Origin: Bacillota bacterium
GTDB lineage: Bacteria; Bacillota; Clostridia; Oscillospirales; Acutalibacteraceae
Length of the DNA stretch: 64,000 nucleotides
Reading direction: 5' to 3'
Assembly: GCA_023412715.1 (NCBI GenBank)
Contig: JAEZCC010000029.1
Coordinates: 1 to 64,000 of the forward strand
A program made the translations under genes and the position numbers. This document shows positions 33,296 to 41,339 of this stretch, piece after piece. The notes under the pieces were generated by a model, which ran no database searches, was not told the origin of the DNA, and was given only the letters and a program-made list of their open reading frames with translations. Each line of letters opens with the position of its first letter. The first letter of the stretch is position 1.

Positions 33296-34495
33296 GTGTT
33301 CCGGCAATCAAAAGCAAAAAACATGATGCTTCCTGTGGTGATGATCAGCCTGGCGCTGGCGCTGCGGCAGATGTCCATGACCATTGTGACGCCGTTCCTG
33401 TCCACCTATTGCAAATCCCTCTCCGGGTACACCCCTTTGCTTGCGGGGCTGGCCGTGGGCGCGTTCGGGCTGATGCAGGCAATTTTTCAGATCCCGTTCG
33501 GGATGCTCAGCGACCGGTACGGCAACAAGCGCGTGCTGCTTGCCGGCCTTGCGCTGGTCGTCGCCGGTTTTCTTTTCGGCTTTTTCGCCCAAAGCATCTG
33601 GACGCTGATTCTGGCGCGCGCGCTGCAGGGCAGCGGCGCGGTCATCGGGGTCGGTTATTCCTGGGTAGCGGGGCTTGCCGACAATCAGAGCCGCACAAAA
33701 GCCATGAGCATTCTCGGGGCGTTCATCTCCGGGGCGGCGGCTCTTGCGTTCGCAGTCGGCCCGCTGCTGCGCGGCGTGATGTCGGTCAGCCGGATGTTCA
33801 TGGGAGGCGCGGTCCTTCTTACCATGAACTCTCTCTATATCCTGTTTTTCCTGAAAGATGCCGGAAGCGGCAAAAAGGCGTCCGCGCCGCAGCGCGGCGA
33901 GATTGCCGCCTTGCTGAAAAACCATTCTTTTGTTATGATGAACATGGCGGCGTTCCTGAACAATTTCATGATGATGTCCGTTTTTTACGCTGTACCGATT
34001 TATATGGACCGGGTAACCGGGCAGGACGGTATGTGGAAGATTTTTGTGCCGGCGTTCGTCGCCGCCCTTTTGTTCATGAAAGCCGCTGTCAGGTGGGTGG
34101 ATAAAGGGTATGCCAGCCTGGTGATCCTGATCGCTTTTGCCGTTTCTTTTCTGAGCATCCTGTTTTATTTCCATCCGTCCTCTTTTCTTTTCCTTCTCGC
34201 GGGAACTACGCTTTTCCTGTGCGGATACATCACGATTGCGACCGTCGCGGCCACCTGCGCAAACGAGGCGGCGGAGGACAGCCTGCGAGGAACAGGCAAC
34301 GGGATTTTTAATTCGTTTCAGTACATCGGGAATTTCGGCGGCGCACTGGTAACGGGGGCCGTATGGGGAACCTCCCAGCAGGCGGCCTGGCTGATCGTCA
34401 TCGCCGCGGGGATTGCCGGCTGCCTGCTGATTGCGTTCGGCAGGCCTTCCAATACATCAGAACCGAAAAGGGGGAATCCAGCAGATGAAAGATAA
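33296..34495 (+). CDS. MFS family transporter, multidrug-efflux-like
   Basis: The 399-residue transporter has twelve predicted helices. MFS motif A is present as FGMLSDRYGNKRVLLAG (about 60-77), and a motif-C-like glycine-rich stretch GSGAVIGVGYSW lies in helix 4-5. The second half is less conserved. The start is GTG with GGAGG 7 bases upstream; the first in-frame ATG is only eight codons later, so either is possible. The TetR gene starts 11 bases before its stop, an arrangement that couples repressor to pump. This is typical of self-regulated drug efflux pairs. The substrate is unknown. Confidence 0.87.
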   Translation: MFRQSKAKNMMLPVVMISLALALRQMSMTIVTPFLSTYCKSLSGYTPLLAGLAVGAFGLMQAIFQIPFGMLSDRYGNKRVLLAGLALVVAGFLFGFFAQSIWTLILARALQGSGAVIGVGYSWVAGLADNQSRTKAMSILGAFISGAAALAFAVGPLLRGVMSVSRMFMGGAVLLTMNSLYILFFLKDAGSGKKASAPQRGEIAALLKNHSFVMMNMAAFLNNFMMMSVFYAVPIYMDRVTGQDGMWKIFVPAFVAALLFMKAAVRWVDKGYASLVILIAFAVSFLSILFYFHPSSFLFLLAGTTLFLCGYITIATVAATCANEAAEDSLRGTGNGIFNSFQYIGNFGGALVTGAVWGTSQQAAWLIVIAAGIAGCLLIAFGRPSNTSEPKRGNPADER

Positions 34496-35036
34496 AATTC
34501 TGGATGTGGTGGCGCGGCTGATTGCACAGTACGGTCTGAAAAAATTCACAGTGGACGAAGTGGCCGCGGAGCTGCATATCAGCAAAAAAACGCTCTATCA
34601 GTATTTCAACGGCAAAGACGGGATGATCCGGGAGTATTTTGAAGAAAACATGACGAGCGACCGGCAAAGCGTTCTGGAGGCCATGGACAGCGGACGGGAT
34701 TTTCGCGAAAAGATCCACGCCATCGTCCATTCGAGTCATCGATATAGGATGCCCGTGCCGGTATTGAATGAAGCGGAGCAATTTTACCCGGATGAATGGG
34801 CGAAGATAGAACAGCTGAAACAGTTCAAGCTGGACGCTCTGCGAAAGCTGCTGAAGCAGGCGGCTGACGAAGGGATTCTGCGCCCCGACGTCCATTTCGG
34901 CATCCTGTCTTCCATGCTGGAGAGGGTCAGCGATATGTTTATCGACACGGATTTTCTTCTTGAAAATGGATTGAAGGCCACACAGGCTATCGACGAAGCG
35001 CTCAACATCATCATCTATGGTATTGTAAAAAAATGA
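34485..35036 (+). CDS. TetR-family transcriptional regulator
   Basis: The 183-residue regulator has a TetR N-terminal HTH (about 5-50: DKILDVVARLIAQYGLKKFT then VDEVAAELHISKKTLYQYF, NGKDGMI) and a helical C-terminal ligand domain. The start at 34485 is set by AAAAGGGGGAATCC upstream; an earlier in-frame ATG at 34431 would overlap the MFS gene by more than 60 bases and has no ribosome site. It overlaps the MFS stop by 11 bases. It probably represses the upstream MFS gene together with itself, and perhaps the divergent flavoprotein. A candidate site is the CGTCA/TGACG repeat in the divergent region. Confidence 0.85.
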   Translation: MKDKILDVVARLIAQYGLKKFTVDEVAAELHISKKTLYQYFNGKDGMIREYFEENMTSDRQSVLEAMDSGRDFREKIHAIVHSSHRYRMPVPVLNEAEQFYPDEWAKIEQLKQFKLDALRKLLKQAADEGILRPDVHFGILSSMLERVSDMFIDTDFLLENGLKATQAIDEALNIIIYGIVKK

Positions 35037-35390
35037 CGGGCGAAGTATCACGGAAGCACTGCATGTTACGGACGGCGCCATTCAGGGAATAAGAGAGAAT
35101 GGAAGCCATGCAAATAGCCGGAATGAGCTATAGGCCATTGGTCAACAGTGTCTATTTCAGAGATCAAGCGCCGTATGAATGAAAAACTTCATTTCCGCAA
35201 CTCACTTTTTATAGGAAAAAATAGCGGTAATCGCCGACCGACTGCCTGAAATGATTCTTTATCAGATAACATGCGTATCGTTTCAAGTAATTATCTTCCT
35301 CTATTACGGAACCAAATGCTTCAATCAAGTGAGCGCCTCCTTCTGGGTCAACCGCATATCGCGCTTGAGAAGCAGCGTTTTCCCCGATTG
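35037..35390. other. Intergenic region after the TetR gene
   Basis: Between the TetR stop and the hydrolase stop there are 354 bases. The only open frame worth noting is the minus-strand one described next. I see no terminator with a clear T-tract on either side. Confidence 0.45.
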
Positions 35391-35394
35391 TCAT
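35209..35394 (-). CDS. Possible small protein downstream of the hydrolase (61 aa or 39 aa)
   Basis: The frame begins MTIGENAASQARYAVDPEGG with an ATGA overlap on the hydrolase stop, a layout common in coupled genes. Inside it AAGGAGG lies 7 bases before a TTG that would start a shorter product (IEAFGSVIEEDNYLKRYA...). Both would end in the same C-terminus. I do not recognise the sequence, it has no membrane segment, and the codon evidence is thin. It may be chance. It is listed because of the overlap and the internal ribosome site. Confidence 0.3.
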   Translation of the reverse strand: MTIGENAASQARYAVDPEGGAHLIEAFGSVIEEDNYLKRYACYLIKNHFRQSVGDYRYFFL

Positions 35395-36329
35395 TGCTCA
35401 GAGGCAGCTTGCTGCAGGAATGCCCGTATGTCTTTCCGGACGGCGTCGCCGTGCCCTGTGATCAAATGCCCCCCTGTCTTGAAGATCGCAGTCTGCGGGT
35501 GCACGCGGGCAATAAATGTCTGCATGTCGGAGAATTTCACCATAGGGTCGTCTTCCGCGCTCACGACCAGAATGGGCGCCGTGATTTTTTCCACCGGGTA
35601 ATCGTCATAATAAACCAGCATATCCGGGTTCGTGACCTTGCCGTCGTTTACGACCCCGGCGCTGCGGGGCGATGCGGGCAGCATCGTCTCGTAAAAATCC
35701 GGGCTGATGTCGGAACCCATCATCGAGCGGAACGCAAAGCCAAAATAGCGCACGGAAAACCACATGACAAAATTGTTCACCAGCGGAGCCGGCGGCCCTA
35801 AATAACCGGCCTGCTCGCGGGTTTTCTTCCCCGACGGCACACCGGAGGACAGCAGAATCAGCCCGCTGATACGATCGGGATAATCGATGGCGAACCGGAT
35901 GCCCGGTGCCCCGCCGGCCGAAGTTGTCAGGATAAAGGTCTTTGGGATGCCGAGATGATTAAGCAGTTCCAAAAATGCCTCAGCCTGATTCTCCGGCGTC
36001 GGATTCTCGGGAAGATCTGAGCCGGGGTATCCAAAACGGGAGGGAGCAATCTTGCGATAGCCCTCGCCCACGGCGCCGCTGAGGCTGGCAAGCCCCTGGT
36101 CGTAGCCTCCAAAAATTCCATGCGAGATCAGGACGGCCGGACCGGCACCTTCTTCCACATAGCTCATTCTTCCAAACGCAGTGGAAATCGCCTGAACCGG
36201 ATATTGCTTCAGGCGCTCATACGCGCGGCGATTGTCGGCGGAAAATTGTACAGAAAGCAGGATGCCGATGGCTGCGAGCACGGCGGCGATCATCATCCAC
36301 ACACGGATTCTCCTTTTTCTTTTGATCAT
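35391..36329 (-). CDS. Alpha/beta hydrolase with N-terminal membrane anchor
   Basis: The 312-residue hydrolase has a basic start (MIKRKRRIRVW) and a hydrophobic helix (about 11-28) that anchors it to the membrane with the enzyme outside. The fold carries the oxyanion-site HGIFGGYDQ and a nucleophile elbow in the segment ILTTSAGGAPG, where Ser follows Thr-Thr rather than the usual G-x-S-x-G glycine. Asp is in SAEDDPM and His in KTGGHLITGHG. The start at 36329 follows AGGAG by 7 bases; an upstream start would overlap the TetR gene. It lies 10 bases after a TetR gene in the same direction and is likely controlled by it. Substrate unknown. Confidence 0.82.
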   Translation of the reverse strand: MIKRKRRIRVWMMIAAVLAAIGILLSVQFSADNRRAYERLKQYPVQAISTAFGRMSYVEEGAGPAVLISHGIFGGYDQGLASLSGAVGEGYRKIAPSRFGYPGSDLPENPTPENQAEAFLELLNHLGIPKTFILTTSAGGAPGIRFAIDYPDRISGLILLSSGVPSGKKTREQAGYLGPPAPLVNNFVMWFSVRYFGFAFRSMMGSDISPDFYETMLPASPRSAGVVNDGKVTNPDMLVYYDDYPVEKITAPILVVSAEDDPMVKFSDMQTFIARVHPQTAIFKTGGHLITGHGDAVRKDIRAFLQQAASEQ

Positions 36330-36339
36330 GGTGATTCTC

Positions 36340-36954
36340 CTATTGACCCACGTTTGTCGGTTCCGCTTCGAGCATTCCAATTAAAAAATCCGCGCTTTCG
36401 AGCATTCTGCCGACGATTTGTCTGCTTTCTTCTTTTGTCTGGCACTGGGCAAACTGCATACTGAGCGAAAGCTGTCCATTATTGAAAAGATGAGCAATCA
36501 GGACCTTATTGCAGGGCCGGATACGGCCTTTTCGGATCATCAATGCCAGAACCTCGCTGTAGTACCGCGCACTATTTTCCACGAATTGCCCGACAAAAAT
36601 GCGCCGGACGTTCTCATGATGAAACTGCTCGGAAAATACGATCTTCGCCATCTGCGCGATCTGCGGGTTGATACTGCCTCCATATGATCGGATAAATGAC
36701 TGGAAAACTTCCCTTGGTTTCATGTTGGACAGCATTTCTTCGACCTGAGAAAGCGGCGGGTGTGCAAAGGCGAGCGATTGGGCAAATCGGGAGCAGATTT
36801 CATCGATGATTGCTTGTTTGCCCGCGTAATGGTTATAAATCGAGCTCTCTTTGATTCCCACCGCCTTAGCGATCTCTCTGATTGAGACGCCATTAAATCC
36901 TTTTTTGGAGAACAATGCCATGGCACAGTCCAAGATCCGCTGCTTTGTATCCAT
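36340..36954 (-). CDS. TetR/AcrR-family transcriptional regulator
   Basis: The 204-residue protein has a canonical TetR HTH (about 5-50: KQRILDCAMALFSKKGFN, GVSIREIAKAVGIKESSIYN, HYAGKQAI). The C-terminal region is helical and not close to a named group. It is followed 10 bases later by a membrane-anchored hydrolase gene. An 18-base near-palindrome directly upstream of the start codon (36965-36982) is the obvious operator, so autorepression of this two-gene operon is likely. The inducer is unknown. The start codon lies within 10 bases of the palindrome, which suggests a very short leader or an operator overlapping the promoter. Confidence 0.87.
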   Translation of the reverse strand: MDTKQRILDCAMALFSKKGFNGVSIREIAKAVGIKESSIYNHYAGKQAIIDEICSRFAQSLAFAHPPLSQVEEMLSNMKPREVFQSFIRSYGGSINPQIAQMAKIVFSEQFHHENVRRIFVGQFVENSARYYSEVLALMIRKGRIRPCNKVLIAHLFNNGQLSLSMQFAQCQTKEESRQIVGRMLESADFLIGMLEAEPTNVGQ

Positions 36955-36964
36955 TATCGTCTTC

Positions 36965-36982
36965 CTAACTAACGTTTGTTAG
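36965..36982. promoter_or_regulatory. Near-palindromic TetR operator
   Basis: CTAAC-T-AACGTT-T-GTTAG, symmetric at 16 of 18 positions, located 11 bases upstream of the TetR gene start. It has the spacing usual for a TetR dimer. Confidence 0.7.
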
Positions 36983-37082
36983 CATTATCGCATGATTTCA
37001 TTTCTTTGTCAAGGCGGTAAAATAATGAGTACTTATTGCATCATGTGATTATATCATAGCAAATTTTCTCTTCATAACAAGT

Positions 37083-37133
37083 AAAAGCCCGCAGGATGGG
37101 CTTTTAAAGCACCACCCTGCGGGTCTTTTATTA
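37083..37133. terminator. Strong hairpin terminator
   Basis: AAAAGCCCGCAGGATGG pairs with CCACCCTGCGGGTCTTTT, with T-runs on both strands. It lies downstream (minus strand) of the open frame at 37138-37320. Confidence 0.75.
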
Positions 37134-37137
37134 GGTC

Positions 37138-37320
37138 TTAACTTTTTCGGCCGGATTTTTTGCCAAGGGGCTTGATATCGGGCATATAGCCTTGACTTAC
37201 TTCTCTCTGCCCCTGTTCGACGGCTTCGTCATAACCGCCCATGCAAGGCGTTACAGTCTCGATTTCCGCGACATCCCCACCGATTTTCTTTGGGATTAAA
37301 GCATCGGCTAAGCTAAACCG
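37138..37320 (-). pseudogene. Unidentified 3' gene remnant
   Basis: A minus-strand frame of about 60 codons reads SLADALIPKKIGGDVAEIET then VTPCMGGYDEAVEQGQREVS and ends in a Lys/Gly-rich tail GKKSGRKS followed by a good terminator. There is no start codon with a ribosome site; an in-frame TGA precedes it at about 37321. It looks like the surviving 3' end of a gene whose front has been lost. I do not recognise the family. The rest of 36955-37413 holds only the TetR operator and the terminator. Confidence 0.4.
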
Positions 37321-37413
37321 TCACGGTAAAGTGACGGTTCCTCCCAGATAAGAAAAGACGGCTTCGAAGCTTTGGGCCGGGGCTCATGAAGAAAACGGTC
37401 ATGAAAAGAACGA

Positions 37414-38028
37414 TCAGTGTTTCCTGAATTTTGCCAGCAAGTCGGCCTTCTTTTCCACTTTATTTGCAATCCTTCGGATGGAATCACGATGAAGAAAAAA
37501 TATAAGCGCAACACCAGCCAAAGCGACGAGACCTGCCTCAAGCCCGAAATCCAGAAAAACCGGAATCAGAAATAGGGTAGGAATCGACAAAGCGCCAAAC
37601 GCCAGATATCCCGTCAAGACAACGATGAAGAGCCCGGCCAGATTGGCAAGCAGTCCCCACCCGGGGGAAAACAGCACGATATACGTACAGATGACAGCGA
37701 CGCTTCTGCCGCCCTGAAATCTGTGCCAAAATGGAAATGCGTGGCCGAGGGCGGCGCCTAAGCCCGCATAAAGGATTGCCGATGGACCCAGTGATTTGAA
37801 CAGGAGATATCGGCAGAGGAGGCACGGCAATACTGTTTTAAGGACATCTCCGAGCAGCGTGGCAGCAGCCCACTTCACCCCAAATTGCTCCAAAATATTG
37901 GCCATGCCTGGATTTCCCGTACCGATTGCAAAGGCGCTTTTACCCGTTTTATGGCGGGCGACGGCGTCGGCTGTCAGAAAACAGCCGCACAGATATCCGA
38001 TGACGATACATAAAAATCGCATATCCAC
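37414..38028 (-). CDS. PlsY-like glycerol-3-phosphate acyltransferase family protein
   Basis: The 204-residue integral membrane protein has about five to six helices and the PlsY fold landmarks: GTGNPGMANILEQFG in loop 1 and ALGHAFPFWHRFQGGRSVAV in loop 2. In PlsY proper these read S/G-x-N-x-G-A-T-N and HxFPxFxxFxGGKGVAT; here ATN is MAN and GGKGVA is GGRSVA, so it is probably a divergent paralogue rather than the housekeeping enzyme. The start is GTG after AGGAGG. It lies 105 bases upstream, on the opposite side, of the radical SAM gene end; both are on the minus strand. The acyl-phosphate donor function of the family is likely but unproven. Confidence 0.75.
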   Translation of the reverse strand: MDMRFLCIVIGYLCGCFLTADAVARHKTGKSAFAIGTGNPGMANILEQFGVKWAAATLLGDVLKTVLPCLLCRYLLFKSLGPSAILYAGLGAALGHAFPFWHRFQGGRSVAVICTYIVLFSPGWGLLANLAGLFIVVLTGYLAFGALSIPTLFLIPVFLDFGLEAGLVALAGVALIFFLHRDSIRRIANKVEKKADLLAKFRKH

Positions 38029-38132
38029 TCGATGTCCTCCTAAAAAAGAGTCACCCCTCTTATTTTATTCCCTTGCACTTCACGCGCAACAGCACCTCAA
38101 ATCGTTATGATAAGAAATCTTCCCGTGCTGTT

Positions 38133-39521
38133 TCACGAGATTTTGCTTTCCTTACCCGCCTTGCATCCGGCGCAGTGCCCGGAGCATTCCCACAGGTTAT
38201 CCGCCACGGGCGCCCAGCGCCCGGCGGGCGTTTCGCATTTTGCGGAAAGGCCGCGCACTTCCTCGGGACTTTCCAGATCGGTGGAATACGCGCCGGAGGT
38301 CTCCACCATCGACGTCAGCCGACCCGGATTATCGAGCAGCGGGCAGGGGCGCAGATGGTTTTCATTGAACGGCTGGCCCTTCCGGTACGCCATGAACAGC
38401 GGGGAGCGCAGGGCCTCCAGCAGCGTCTTTTCGCGGATGTTGGAGTCCGAGTAGTGGATGAACGCGCAGGGCTCGATGTCCCCGCCCGCGTTGACGTGGA
38501 AGTACCGCCTGCCGCCCGCGATGCAGCCTTCCACATACTCTCCGTCGTTCCAGAAATCCAGGGTAAAGATCGGCTTGGTCTCCCGGAATCTGCGGATCTG
38601 CCGGTACATGAACGCCCGCTGTTCGGCGCTGACCATCAGTTCCGGCACGGCCGCATTGCCGACCGGCATGTAGGTAAAGAACCAGCAGAATTTGGCGCCC
38701 CAATCGATCATCTGGTCGAAGTATTCCTCCGAGCCGATCGTGTCGCAGTTCTTGCTCGTGTAGCAGCAGGAGATGCCGAACGGAAGATGTTTGGCCTTTA
38801 AAACCGCCATGGCCTTCTCCACCTTTCTGAAGGTTCCTTCCCCGCGGCGAAAATCGGTGTCCTTCTCGAACCCCTCGACGCTGATGGCGGGGATAAAGTT
38901 TTTCACCCGCAGCATCTCGTCCGCAAAGGCTTCGTCGATCAGCGTGCCGTTGGTGAAGGCGGTAAACTGGCAGTCCGGATGCGCCTCGCACAGACGGATG
39001 ATGTCCGCCTTCCGCACCAGAGGTTCCCCGCCCGAGTACAGATAGAAATAAGTGCCCAGCTCCGTGCCCTGCCGGATGATGCCGTCCAGTTCCTCATAGG
39101 ACATGTTCAGCCTGTTGCCGTATTCGGCCGCCCAGCATCCGGTGCAGTGCAGATTGCAGGCGGAGGTCGGGTCCATCAGGATCGCCCATGGGATATTGCA
39201 GCCGTACTCTTCCGAAAGGGCCTGCTGCTTCGGGAAACCGAACAGAGCGGCGTTCAGCACAAAATTGCGGAACGCGGTCTTCAGAACGTCGTTGTCGATG
39301 TCCCTCCAGAGCCTCATGATATACTGACGCCAGACGTTCTCCGGATCGTCCACGATTTTATGGATCGTCTCTTTCGGGCCGTGCGGGCCGGAAAAATCTT
39401 TTCCCCATCCGATGCGGTCGACCCACGCCAGAAGCTTCGGCAGGTTCTTTTCAGGGTCTCCCGAGATGTAGTTCACGGCCCGTTCCAAAGCAAATGCCTG
39501 GGTTTTTTCTTTTATGCCCAT
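38133..39521 (-). CDS. Radical SAM protein with SPASM-like C-terminal cysteines
   Basis: The 462-residue radical SAM enzyme has the iron-sulfur motif CNLHCTGC (about 119-126), the SAM-binding YLYSGGEPLV (about 165) and the TNGTLIDE strand. The C-terminal region has HVNAGGDIEPCAFIHYSDSN and ends with CSGHCAGCKAGKES, which could hold an additional cluster. The first 110 residues are helical and of unknown role (AVNYISGDPEKNLPKLLAWV). The start at 39521 is chosen because AAGGGAG is 7 bases upstream. The gene lies between a PlsY-like gene and a small membrane protein on the same strand. The substrate is unknown; membership of a peptide-modifying or lipid-modifying group cannot be decided. Confidence 0.83.
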   Translation of the reverse strand: MGIKEKTQAFALERAVNYISGDPEKNLPKLLAWVDRIGWGKDFSGPHGPKETIHKIVDDPENVWRQYIMRLWRDIDNDVLKTAFRNFVLNAALFGFPKQQALSEEYGCNIPWAILMDPTSACNLHCTGCWAAEYGNRLNMSYEELDGIIRQGTELGTYFYLYSGGEPLVRKADIIRLCEAHPDCQFTAFTNGTLIDEAFADEMLRVKNFIPAISVEGFEKDTDFRRGEGTFRKVEKAMAVLKAKHLPFGISCCYTSKNCDTIGSEEYFDQMIDWGAKFCWFFTYMPVGNAAVPELMVSAEQRAFMYRQIRRFRETKPIFTLDFWNDGEYVEGCIAGGRRYFHVNAGGDIEPCAFIHYSDSNIREKTLLEALRSPLFMAYRKGQPFNENHLRPCPLLDNPGRLTSMVETSGAYSTDLESPEEVRGLSAKCETPAGRWAPVADNLWECSGHCAGCKAGKESKIS

Positions 39522-39571
39522 TGTCGATTCTCCCTTGCGTTTTTTGTCCGGTCCCTGTCTACAGCCTTTTC

Positions 39572-40108
39572 TTACTTTGCCAGCAGAGCATGGGCTTTCT
39601 CGCACACCTCGTACATTTCGTCGTATTTCCGATCAATCAGCGGCGCGACTTTGTCGGTCCTCTTCCTGCGGATGCTCAGAAAGCAGAAGTATGGCAGAAT
39701 CCAGCCGACGAAGGCGGGAATCGCCAGAAGGATGCTGAGCGGCAGCATGCCGGCGAGATAGGCGAAAACGGAGCCTGCCATAAAGGCGGTCCCGGCAAGG
39801 CCGATGCTGAACGCAGCAATCATGGCCCCGCTGGTCTTGGACTTTTCCAGGCTCTCGATCTGGCCGGCGCAGGATTCAAACTGGCGCTGCAGCCTGCCCA
39901 ACTCCGCTTTGTTGCGGATCTTGCGGTCGCGTTTGAACTTCATGGTGATGGGACCTACGCTCTGCATGGGTGTGGAAGTGTCCTCAAGAGTCCAACTGAA
40001 ATTGGCATAGCCGTCCGCATACACCGGCTCCATGCTGCGGTTTACCGTGATTTCCTTATACTCATAGCCGATAAAATTGTTCTCGTTCCTCGTGATTTCA
40101 GCCATCAT
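39572..40108 (-). CDS. Membrane protein of unknown function (two helices, 178 aa)
   Basis: This gene encodes a protein with a soluble N-terminal part (about 1-65), a coiled-coil-like stretch (KAELGRLQRQFESCAGQIES, about 75-95), two adjacent hydrophobic helices (about 100-125 and 128-148) and a charged C-terminus. I do not recognise a named domain. AAAAGGAG lies 6 bases before the ATG at 40108 and 9 before the next ATG, so either may start it. The radical SAM gene begins 50 bases downstream in the same direction, so the two may form an operon with the PlsY-like gene. Two hydrophobic helices separated by a few residues suggest a hairpin membrane anchor. Confidence 0.7.
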   Translation of the reverse strand: MMAEITRNENNFIGYEYKEITVNRSMEPVYADGYANFSWTLEDTSTPMQSVGPITMKFKRDRKIRNKAELGRLQRQFESCAGQIESLEKSKTSGAMIAAFSIGLAGTAFMAGSVFAYLAGMLPLSILLAIPAFVGWILPYFCFLSIRRKRTDKVAPLIDRKYDEMYEVCEKAHALLAK

Positions 40109-40221
40109 CAACAGCTCCTTTTTGATCATAATTTCCGGATGATTTTCATCCGTTTTGATGTGCCTATTGTAGAGGCAAAGTATTTATGAAATGCTTACGA
40201 AATGTTTGAGAAATATTAAAA

Positions 40222-40256
40222 TAAAAAAACAGCCTTCCGAAAACGGAAAGCTGTTC
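40222..40256 (-). terminator. Terminator of the two-component operon
   Basis: Minus strand GAACAGC-T-TTCCG, loop TTTT, CGGAA-G-GCTGT then a run of seven T residues, 20 bases after the histidine-kinase stop. Confidence 0.85.
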
Positions 40257-40274
40257 TCTGCCTTTCTATGTGAT

Positions 40275-41339
40275 TTAAACCTTTAATCTGACTGTAAACG
40301 CAGTCCCTTCACCGGGCTCGCTTTGAACAGATAAAGAGCCGCCCGCAAGCTCAATGACCCGCAGCGACAGGGCTAAACCGAGGCCGTTGCCCTCCCCGGA
40401 GTGGGAGGTATCGCCCTGATAGAATTTGTCGAAGATGTGGTTCATGGTTTCTTCGCTCATGCCGCAGCCGGTGTCGGAAATCGTTACGGTCACCGTATCC
40501 TCGTCCGAGGTCTGGGTCAATGTGACCGTCCCGCCCGGATCGGTGAACTTCAGCGCATTGGAAAGCAGATTATTCCAAACGATCTCCAGCATGCTTTCAT
40601 CCGCGCGGATCCCGGCGCGGTCTTCGATGTCCGTCACGAATTCGATATTCTTTTGTTCCCACAGATCCTCAAAAGCGAGCGCGCACTCGCTGAGCTGCCG
40701 GCACAAGTCAAAGAGTTCGGCGGAAGGGGTGATCTGCTGGTTTTCCAGTTTGTTGAGCTTCAGAATATTGGTAACCAGCGATGTGAGTTTCCGGGAGGCC
40801 GAAAGAATCGTGTCGGTATATTCTTTGCGCTGTTCAGCCGATAGGTTTTCTTTTTGGAGCGCCATGGCGTAACTCTGGATCACCGACAGCGGCGTTTTGA
40901 TCTCATGGGAGACATTGCCGATAAAATCATTTTTCAGCGTTTCGATGCTGCCCAGTTCCTCCACCATCTTGTTAAAGTCCTCAAACATCACATCGATATA
41001 GTCCTGTCTGTCGGCCCGGTGCATCGGCTCCAGATAAACCGAAAAATCGCCCCCGGCGACTTCTTTGGCGGCTTCGCTGAGCTTTTGCATCGGCCTGTCG
41101 AATGCCCGAACCTTTTGCCGGGCGGTGACAAGGCAGAAAACGGCGGTCACGATCGCCCAGTATCCGAGCATCCCCCAGATAAATTCCGGCGGCATGCTGC
41201 CGTAGTCTACGTACTCGTTATAAATCATCCACTGTCCGGCGGACAGGGTCAGCAGCACAAAATAGGTCAGCGCATATTCCTTCCATGTGAAATGCTTCTT
41301 TTTGACCCGGCCGTCCTTTTCCGCTTCGTTTCCCTTCAA
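40275..41339 (-). CDS. Two-component sensor histidine kinase
   Basis: The 354-residue kinase has two membrane helices (about 22-42 and 58-78), a HAMP-like linker (RPMQKLSEAAKEVAGGDFSV), a DHp domain with NVSHEIKTPLSVI (phospho-His about 144) and a catalytic ATPase domain (N box EIVWNNLLSNALKF, G1 DTGCGMSEE, G2 GEGNGLGLALSLRV). The extracytoplasmic loop is only about 15 residues, so it may sense within the membrane or depend on an ABC partner. The start is a TTG within the stop codon overlap of the regulator gene (TTGA) with AAGGCGG upstream. The regulator is the first gene, the kinase the second. Confidence 0.9.
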   Translation of the reverse strand: MKGNEAEKDGRVKKKHFTWKEYALTYFVLLTLSAGQWMIYNEYVDYGSMPPEFIWGMLGYWAIVTAVFCLVTARQKVRAFDRPMQKLSEAAKEVAGGDFSVYLEPMHRADRQDYIDVMFEDFNKMVEELGSIETLKNDFIGNVSHEIKTPLSVIQSYAMALQKENLSAEQRKEYTDTILSASRKLTSLVTNILKLNKLENQQITPSAELFDLCRQLSECALAFEDLWEQKNIEFVTDIEDRAGIRADESMLEIVWNNLLSNALKFTDPGGTVTLTQTSDEDTVTVTISDTGCGMSEETMNHIFDKFYQGDTSHSGEGNGLGLALSLRVIELAGGSLSVQSEPGEGTAFTVRLKV

